Shown in pieces: positions 57,238-64,000 of a stretch of DNA of 64,000 bases (position 1 is its first letter; each line of letters starts with the position of its first letter). Location: the NCBI GenBank assembly GCA_012931725.1, contig CM022949.1:10013647-10077646 (forward strand), read 5' to 3'. Both the position numbers and the translations under genes were made by a program. Below the pieces are notes generated by a model. The model did not search any database, was not told where the DNA came from, and saw nothing but the letters and a program-made list of their open reading frames with translations. Source of the DNA: Litsea cubeba (Eukaryota; Streptophyta; Magnoliopsida; Laurales; Lauraceae).

Positions 57238-59818
57238 ATGACTGGACCATCACAACCTTTCAACCTTGACTTCTCTCTAAATGAGGAAGATCCTGGATTT
57301 ATTCATTTAGATCAAGACCAATGTATAGAAGTAGATAATAATAATCCCAAGATCCTGCATGTTCGGTTTCTACAACCAAAAAGAAGAGAAAAACAAGATT
57401 GACTTCTCCTATATGGTCTCATTTTTCTAAAGTTACTGTCCCCTGTCCCAAAGGAGGAACAGATGAGAAGGCACAATGTAAATATTGTAACGATCTCCTC
57501 AGTGGCAAATCATCAAATGACACTGGCGCAAACACACGAATACCGCTAACGATGAGGTAAGAAGTGGGATGATTCAAACACAACTTTCTCAAACAGATTC
57601 ATTTGGTGGTTTAGAAGTTTTCAACTATGACCATAATAATGCTGGATATCAACTTATTAAGTGTATAATCAGTCGCCAGGCACCATTTATACTTACCGAA
57701 GGCCGATGTTTTGAAAGATTTTTTAGGATTGCCTTTGTTCCTAGATGGCAGAAAATATCTAGAAATACTGCTAGAAGTGATGCAATAAAGACTTTTTTGA
57801 AATAAAATAAGAATTTAAAAAATATTTTTACAAATATACCTGAAAAAGTGGCTTTAACTTCAGATTTATAAACCTCTAAATAAAATCTGGGTACATTGCA
57901 ATCACATCACATTATATTGATAGTGATTGGGTGATGCAGAAAAGAATGATAGCGTTTTCTATGCTAGAATTCCCACACACTGGTGCTAGGATATGGTCCA
58001 CCATCCTTGAAAAACTTAGAGAATATAGAATTGAAAATAAAATAAAATCTATAACTTTAGATAATGCAAGCACTAACAATGTCGCAACAGAGTTACTAAA
58101 ACATGTGATTCAACTTGATTTAAATGGAGATCTATTTCACAATAGGTGTGCAAGCCGCATCATAAATCTTATAGTACAAGTAGGGGTGAAATTAATTAGA
58201 GATGATTTAGAGATTATTAAATGGATTGTAGAATATATTTTATATTTTCCTTCGCGAAAACAATGGTGGAGGGACATATGTGTAAATTTGAATCTAAGAC
58301 AAAAGAAAATATCATATGATGTAAAAAATAGATGGAATTTTACCTATAAAATATTAAAAGAATCATGTGCCTATAAAATGGCACTAAATCAATGTTGCCA
58401 ACTTTATTTAGAGCATGAAAATATTTTTATAAGTGATGAAAAATGACCATTCTTGAGATAATACGAAATTTCTTAAAAGTTTTTCATTATGCAACATTAT
58501 TTTTTTTTCGTGGGTATATTACCCCACATCAAATCAAGCTTTAGCCAATTTTTATGAAATAAGCTTTACTTTTAAAAAATATAGAGATTTTTCAATTTTT
58601 CAACTTATGTGTGCACAAATGGAGGAAAAGTTTTCATCATATTGGAGACTAGCTCCTTTAACATATTGTATAGTTGTTGTATTAGACCCTAAATTAAAAT
58701 TACAAGGTGTAGAAACCCTTCTTGATGAAATAAACTCTAATATGAATACAACTAATATAAATAACACGACAACAATTAAGGCACAATTATAAATACTTTA
58801 TTTGGAATATGCTACCCGATTAGATAAATCCATAGGACCCACTGTCACAACAGGCCCTCCCCAAGTACATAAAGGAAAAAAGAATGCCATTTGGAGTATT
58901 ATGAGGAAATCTCAGGGAAGTAACTCCTCTTCTTCCTGAGGATCTTACAACCTTAATGAAGTAATAATGTACTCGGGGAGCGATCCTGTTACAATCTCGG
59001 ATGATGAAGAAGATGAAATTGATATTTTGGCCCTGTGATATATTGTCAATACCAGCCTCCACAATTAGGGCTATCAAACGGGTCGTGTTAACGAATTCGG
59101 GTTGCGGGTCAAACGAATTCGGGTTAGAATCACCTCAACCCGAACACGATCCAATAAGAAAAAGGGTCAAAAAATCAAATACGAACTCAATTCGTTTATT
59201 TAATGGGTCACTTCAATACGACCCATTAACCCGTTAATTTTGAAAAAAAATATTCGTTAAACTTAAAAAGTATCTCTTGTCTAAATCATGAATCCATACT
59301 TTATGTTTTGAGGCTAGGCCCATTTTCTAAGTAAATGTTGTATCTCTTCTGATTAAGTGCATCTTTCACTGAATAAAAGTTATGTTACCCACACTTTAAT
59401 TTTTTGCATGGTAATGTGAAGCGCACTTGGCAGCATGGCTTTTTGGCTTGTTGTATCGGGTCGTAATAGGTTACTGGGTTTATTCGTTAACGAACCATTA
59501 ATTTAACGGGTTAACAGGTTCGACCCATTAATGACTCGAACCCATTAAAGGGTCACCCAAACCCATTAATATCGTGGGGGTTCGTGTCGTGTTAACGGGT
59601 CGTGTGATATTTTGGCAGCCCTATCCACAGTTGCATCAGAGCATGCATTTAGTGCAAGTGGGCGCCTTATTGACCCCAGGAGGACTATGCTTATAGAAGA
59701 AACCGTTGAGACATGCATGTGCTTACGGAATTGGTATTAAGCAGAGGATAGGGAACAACACCTCGATAATGATGAAATCGATATAGAAGACGAACTAGCG
59801 GCATTAAATATATCATAG
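57238..59818 (+). pseudogene. hAT transposase (BED finger, RNase H-like, dimerisation)
   Basis: It begins MTGPSQPFNLDF at 57238. After a frameshift near 57365 comes a BED zinc finger (SPIWSHFSKV, then CKYCNDLLSGKSSN), cut short before its His pair. Then QLIKCIISRQAPF and GRCFERFFRI (57570-57800). The RNase H-like core follows (57931-58446: ITLDNASTNN, LFHNRCASRIINLIVQ), then MCAQMEEKFSSYW and VVVLDPKLKL. At the C-terminus the hAT dimerisation motif DILSIPAST / VASEHAFSASGR is interrupted by the insertion at 59066-59623 and resumes, ending at TAG at 59816. This is the order of RICESLEEPER-like plant hAT transposases. Multiple stops and frameshifts make it non-functional. Confidence 0.88.
59066..59623. 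mobile_element. Nested non-autonomous hAT element splitting the transposase
   Basis: It begins TAGGGCTATCAAACG and ends GGCAGCCCTA, so TAGGGCT and AGCCCTA are exact inverted ends. It is flanked by the 8-bp duplication TCCACAAT (59058-59065) and TCCACAGT (59624-59631), one mismatch. Removing the insert and one copy restores the transposase reading PAST-VASEHAF. The subterminal regions are rich in ACGGGTCGTGT/ACGACCC words. 558 bp, no coding. Confidence 0.93.
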
Positions 59819-59827
59819 TATAATTTT

Positions 59828-59990
59828 TTTAGAATGTATGATTGGCTTTCAACTTGTAATTTGGTTTTTAGAATGTATCATAGGTTTTTAAAGTTGTAAT
59901 TTATTTTTTAGAATGTATCATAGGTTTCTAAAATTGTAATTTATTTTTTAGAATGTATCATAGGTTTTTAAATTTGTAATTCTTTTTTCT
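59828..59990 (+). repeat. Tandem repeat, period about 47 bp, 4 copies
   Basis: TTTTTAGAATGTATCATAGG and TTTTTAAA(G/A/T)TTGTAATT recur four times just downstream of the transposase stop codon, in its presumed 3' untranslated region. Confidence 0.9.
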
Positions 59991-60511
59991 TGTAATTTTT
60001 TTAAACTTTTGTAACTTCAATTTCAAGGAAATACAATTTATTTGATGTATTTTTTCAAAACATCATTAGTGTTATTCTACTTGTTTATTTCTCTTAATTT
60101 CTTTATTTTAATGAAAATGGTCCAAGGTCAAGAGTGAAGAGTTTAAGTCTCTAAGACTAAAAAAACTTTTTAAAAAAATAAAAAGGGGAGGGGGGATATG
60201 TGAGCCGCCCACGGGCGGCACGACCCAGGTCCGACTGGGGCCCGGTAGGTCGTGCCCGTGCCCTAGGCCGTGCTGGGCTGACCCCAAAACTCTTGGGCCC
60301 GGCCCGACACGGCCCGCACAATTATCACGGGCTGTGCCGGCCTGGTCCGGGCCCGTCTGGGCCCTGCTTCAGTGGGTCGTGCCTGCACCTCTAGCATTGC
60401 CCAACTGACCACATTTCATTAAAATCTTTGTTCACTCCATTTTTGTCATAACTGAAATTTTCTTGTTAAGTACCTTTTTTATTTTCATGAACCCAACTTT
60501 TCACACTCTAA

Positions 60512-60840
60512 GGCCAGGTTTGGCAACCAAATTCTTAAGGAAAATATTTTTTCTTTCCCTAGAGTAGTGGTAAATTCATGTTTGGTAATTGTAAATTCTT
60601 GAGAATTTGGACGGATGGAAATCTTCATTTGTTAGGATTTTCAGATCTGACCACACCTCATAAGATTTGAAAATCCTCAGTTAAGTGGATTTGTACACTG
60701 AACCCTATTTTTCTCACTTATATGCATTAATACACACCAATATCAATGTGAAATCATCAACTATACACAGAAATCCTTATTCTACTGGTGGTGAAGAATC
60801 ATTAGATATATGGATTCCTTGCATGTTACCAAACATGCTC
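60512..60840. mobile_element. Tourist-like MITE with TAA duplication
   Basis: TAA at 60509-60511 and 60841-60843 flank GGCCAGGTTTGGCAACC and GTTACCAAACATGCTC, inverted ends of about 16 bp. 329 bp, no coding. Internal match to the MITE at 26848-27105 in the opposite orientation. Confidence 0.75.
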
Positions 60841-60919
60841 TAAATCTATCCACAATCATTAAATAAATAAGCCTTACAACATGTGGCCAACTTTCTTAAA
60901 TCATCTCCAAACAAATAAA

Positions 60920-61062
60920 GCGGAATCACGGGGAGTTGCTATCTCCCGCTCCCATAGCCCCTGCTGGGGATCGATACCTAGCAGGGACGATCCCCAGCAG
61001 GGTGGTTCCCACGTTCCTCTCGTGACCACTGGGCCAACTCAGTAAAAAAAAAAAAAAAAAAC
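60920..61062 (-). mobile_element. tRNA-derived SINE-like unit
   Basis: On the minus strand it starts GAGTTGGCCCAGTGGTCACG (good A box, TGGCCCAGTGG) with a B-box-like GGTATCGATCCCC about 60 bases later. A17 on the plus strand borders it at 61043-61061. No target duplication found. Confidence 0.45.
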
Positions 61063-61064
61063 TC

Positions 61065-62930
61065 CAGTTATGCCCCAACTTTTAAAAATATTAAAGAAAA
61101 CTAAACCCTCAAATTTGGTTGTTTCACACAAATCAGCCCCAATCTCCCATCAAGCAAATTCACCTCAAACTATCTTCATTCCACTCAAATTCCTCTTTCC
61201 TCCATTATCTATCTATTCAAAGACATTAGAAGCTAGTTGGGTCAAAGCTAGGGGCAGCAGCCGCATTGGCTCTCTCCAGTTCCGTCCCTTGACTGGGTTC
61301 TCTAATGTCTCTATACAGCATACACCCACTTGTTTATTGTCCTAGTCAAAAAGGTCATGACCACATATGATAATATAAATATATATTGAAATTATTTAAT
61401 TTATCTTTAAAGTGAGAGGGGATATGATGGATTGTGGAGTGTGGAGCAGGGATGCTAATGGTTGAACCCAAAAATGCCCCAACTTCCACCAGTCCCACCT
61501 CAATTGGATTTAGATCTTGTTTGTTCACAAGGATTGTGAGAATTCTCATTGGGGGTTTATTAATTCCCCAAATGGTGTCCGTACAAGCATAGCATTTTGA
61601 AAGATGAAATTTTGAAAATTTTACAAGCCGAAAGTGATATTTTACGGGATTAAATTTCATAAATTCTCACCGTTCAAATAGAAAATTTATAATTTTTAGA
61701 ATGACGGCCATTATCATTGCGGTCCCTTTAGGACATTAAACAAAACTTTAAAAACTTAAAAAGAATTTTTATTTATGTGGGTCGTAAGAAGAAAGAATTA
61801 TTGTTAAATTTTAGTCCATTATCCACTTTGAACCTGTCAAAAGCTAATATCACAATTCACAACCTACCCCTTGATAGGAGTGGACTACGGCGAGTCATGC
61901 ATAGCACATGGCTTTAATGAAATTCACTCTATTGACCCACAAAATTATCTTGATGATCTACAGGCCCATAGGGGTTTGATATAAATCAGGCTCAAAGATT
62001 TCCAAAATCATCTCCATTTCCTCCTTGTTTTTCTTGTATTTCCTTTAGAGTGCTCTTTTGATCCTTTGTAATATTTGTCCTGTTACAATTAAAAAAAAAA
62101 ATCATTTTCAAGCCTAAACGACTAGGATTGGACCCCTTCATGGGCAGTCATATACAGGCCCAATCTTCCATAAAACTAGGCCCATATTCTTCACAACCAA
62201 GTTATGCATGTCACAGATTCAGATCTAGCCCAGCCCAATCTAGATACTATGCGGGCCCCAATAAACCACAGAAATAGGCATATCTCAATATTCAAGTAAT
62301 TGCAGAATCAGGCCCATATATAGCTGTGTTCTGTTACAAGTTGTGCACAAGCCCACTACTATTCATACCCTTGTGCAATATCTCTTCATTTAAGAACTTT
62401 TGAATAGCCCAATGCAGTTTCACATGGGGCCCATTTCCTGTGATGGTCAGGCCCACATGTATTTAATTAAAAAGGCCTTATAAGGGTTTCATGTTTTTAG
62501 GACTCTCTTCCTGGGCCCAGAAGTGGGGTTAGGTCTAAAAGTAGTGGCCCAATAAGTGATAGGGCCAACCTCCAAACAAGTGGTCAAGGTTACTTGATAG
62601 TTGATGCATGTGAACCACAGGAACCAACTGTAAACAGGTGCTCATTTGACTGTTCATGCCTTATCTGAAGTGTGTGACTTGGAAAAAACCATGGCCTTTA
62701 AATTGGATAAACACATCCACAAAAGAAGTTTGAAGAGTCAAGAGTTCATGGTAGGTGATCCATGCGAACCCCCCTTCATTTCTCTTTCCATTTTTCAGTC
62801 TAAGCTATTCTTACAATGCCACATGTCCCTTATGTTGGCATCTGTAACATGGGGTCCATGTGATATCGCATGTGGGTGGGCCTCAAGTAACAGATCATAC
62901 ACCCCTCACTTTGATTTGAATATTAGGTTT
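61065..62930. other. Intergenic, no gene
   Basis: No supported gene. GGCCCA words are frequent at 62140-62530 (for example AGGCCCA and TGGCCCA), of unknown meaning. Confidence 0.4.
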
Positions 62931-62964
62931 TCCATTTATATATATATTATATATATATTAAAGC

Positions 62965-63110
62965 AAAGGGGGAGGTGGGCTGTGGGAGGTGCCACATCAT
63001 CCCTAAAAAGTCTCTCTTTTCAGAAAAATAATTATAAAATCACATAGAGTTTTGGGTGTGAGAGGTGGGTTGTGAGGGGTGCCACGTCATCCCTAAAAAG
63101 TCTCTCCATT
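62965..63110 (+). repeat. Direct duplication, period about 94 bp
   Basis: GAGGTGGGCTGTGGGAGGTG plus CCACATCATCCCTAAAAAG near 62970 recurs near 63063 as GAGGTGGGTTGTGAGGGGTG plus CCACGTCATCCCTAAAAAG. Confidence 0.9.
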
Positions 63111-63279
63111 CAAAGAAATATATAAGAAAAAGTGGGCCACCACACTCATCGAAAACAAATCTCCTCCCTAAATCTCCATTTCATTTATCTTTTCCAAATC
63201 ACCTATCCTTTCTCCACTTCTACCAAGAAGTTGATAATACCGTGAGATATTTCTTTCAAGTTAAAGATGAGACACCTTA

Positions 63280-63545
63280 ATGAATTAGGATAAGAGGCTC
63301 ACTTTTAAATATTACATCATGTGACCCCACCAATGCTCCTCAACAAGGGCCTACTAACCAAATATTCAAGTGGACACACCTTTAGATATTTGGATATGGG
63401 CATATCTTTAGATGTTACATCATGTGACCCCACTAAGGATCATCGGAATGACACATCAGTAAGATTCTACTGTCCAATTGGACACACCTTGAAGGAATTA
63501 GGATATGAGGCTCACTGTTAGATGTTACATCATGTAACCCCACCA
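63280..63545 (+). repeat. Tandem repeat, period about 105 bp, 3 copies
   Basis: TTACATCATGTGACCCCAC recurs near 63312, 63415 and 63521 (last with one change), with GAATTAGGATA(T/A)GAGGCTCAC upstream in two of the copies. Confidence 0.85.
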
Positions 63546-63549
63546 AGTT

Positions 63550-64000
63550 ATTTCTTCTTTTTTTTATTAAAGTTATATATATAATAATAATTATAAACTA
63601 CTTATTTATTTCTATAAAATCTGTTCTTTTCCGATATATCTCAGAAAATAATCACATATTTCATTATATTTTTTTGAGCCCGGGCACCATACCTCTCCAT
63701 TTAATTCTGTAAGCTTACGCTTGGTTCATCCAAATGGACCAAACACACGACCTCTCTAAATTGTACATGTCCACTAGCTTTTGGTCAGATCCGGATTTAC
63801 TGGACTGTTGGATCGACTGTTTACTAATCCGAATGGATTATTGACCATTAAACTTTTGAGGCTAGATGGAGACGATAGAAACCACGGTTGAGACTAATTT
63901 TTTGCAAAGAGAAGGGTCCCAGTGATTCCTTGAAATCCCCACATCACCACCTCCATTTGGGTCGCCAGGTGGGCCTCACCACAAACTTGAGCTTACCTTA
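63550..64000. other. Window end, no gene
   Basis: AT-rich stretch, then GC-richer sequence without recognisable feature. Confidence 0.4.

Larger units (their letters stand above)
56580..60395 (+). mobile_element. Decayed autonomous-type hAT element
   Basis: A transposase gene (57238-59818, separate entry) lies between GC-rich subterminal regions: left about 56583-56605 (CACGCGGGCGGTACGGCCCAG) and right about 60200-60395 (CACGGGCGGCACGACCCAG, many GGGCCCG words, ending GCACCTCTA). The right terminus reads TAGAGGTGCAGGCACGACCC in reverse complement, a hAT-like end. The matching left terminus and target duplication were not identified, so borders are approximate. Confidence 0.65.

Noticed and set aside
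60200..60394. Open frame rich in Arg, Pro and Gly
   Set aside because: It is the GC-rich subterminal repeat of the hAT element, not a conserved protein.
1..64000. A previously undescribed multi-gene system
   Set aside because: The three genes are unrelated in function and widely separated by mobile elements; nothing points to a cluster or novel system.

Overview
This window reads as nuclear DNA of a flowering plant. It is AT-rich, its genes have introns with canonical GT/AG borders, and most of it is transposon-derived. The markers are an Au-type SINE, a TRIM solo LTR carrying 5S rRNA sequence (Cassandra type), Ty1/copia, Ty3/gypsy, LINE, hAT and Tourist-like elements, and a plant-type fused PabA-PabB aminodeoxychorismate synthase. 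I cannot name the species; a magnoliid or other early-diverging angiosperm is only a guess.

Three protein-coding loci can be supported. (1) 1-4709, plus strand: the 3' part (four exons) of a homeodomain gene of the PRH/HAT3.1 type. Its introns hold an Au SINE with a perfect target-site duplication, a nested fold-back element and a gypsy RNase H scrap. (2) 23998-25052, minus strand: the first exon of a PHD-finger protein gene whose later exons I could not find. (3) 38464-53402, minus strand: a complete 13-exon gene for chloroplast aminodeoxychorismate synthase (folate/p-aminobenzoate branch). I reconstructed it exon by exon; it gives one open frame of 915 residues with all key glutaminase and chorismate-domain motifs. 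Its introns carry a TSD-flanked 5'-truncated LINE, a Cassandra-type solo LTR, an LTR/PBS scrap and other LTR debris. A minisatellite of about 84-bp units lies 1.0-1.6 kb upstream of its start codon.

The rest, region by region. 4.7-15 kb: a degenerate tandem array (6.19-7.06 kb), short tandem duplications and a decayed LINE (11.8-12.9 kb). 15040-20306: a full-length young copia element with AGATA target duplications, two 247-bp LTRs differing at three sites, and a coding region broken by stops and deletions. 20.3-23 kb: gypsy gag and LINE RNase H remnants and a C24 tract between direct repeats. 25-38 kb: LINE tails, gypsy gag and LTR remnants on the minus strand, a TSD-flanked hAT element, Tourist-like MITEs and a duplicated 0.6-kb repeat. 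55-60.5 kb: a decayed hAT transposase gene whose dimerisation domain is split by a second, non-autonomous hAT element with an 8-bp target duplication, plus a C27/G23 hairpin. 60.5-64 kb: one more Tourist-like MITE, a SINE-like unit and short tandem repeats.

The genes do not form an operon or pathway cluster. I found no convincing previously undescribed system. The best second-look items are the 5S-bearing solo LTR, the nested hAT pair, the young but coding-dead copia element, and the repeat structures near or inside the homeobox and ADCS genes.
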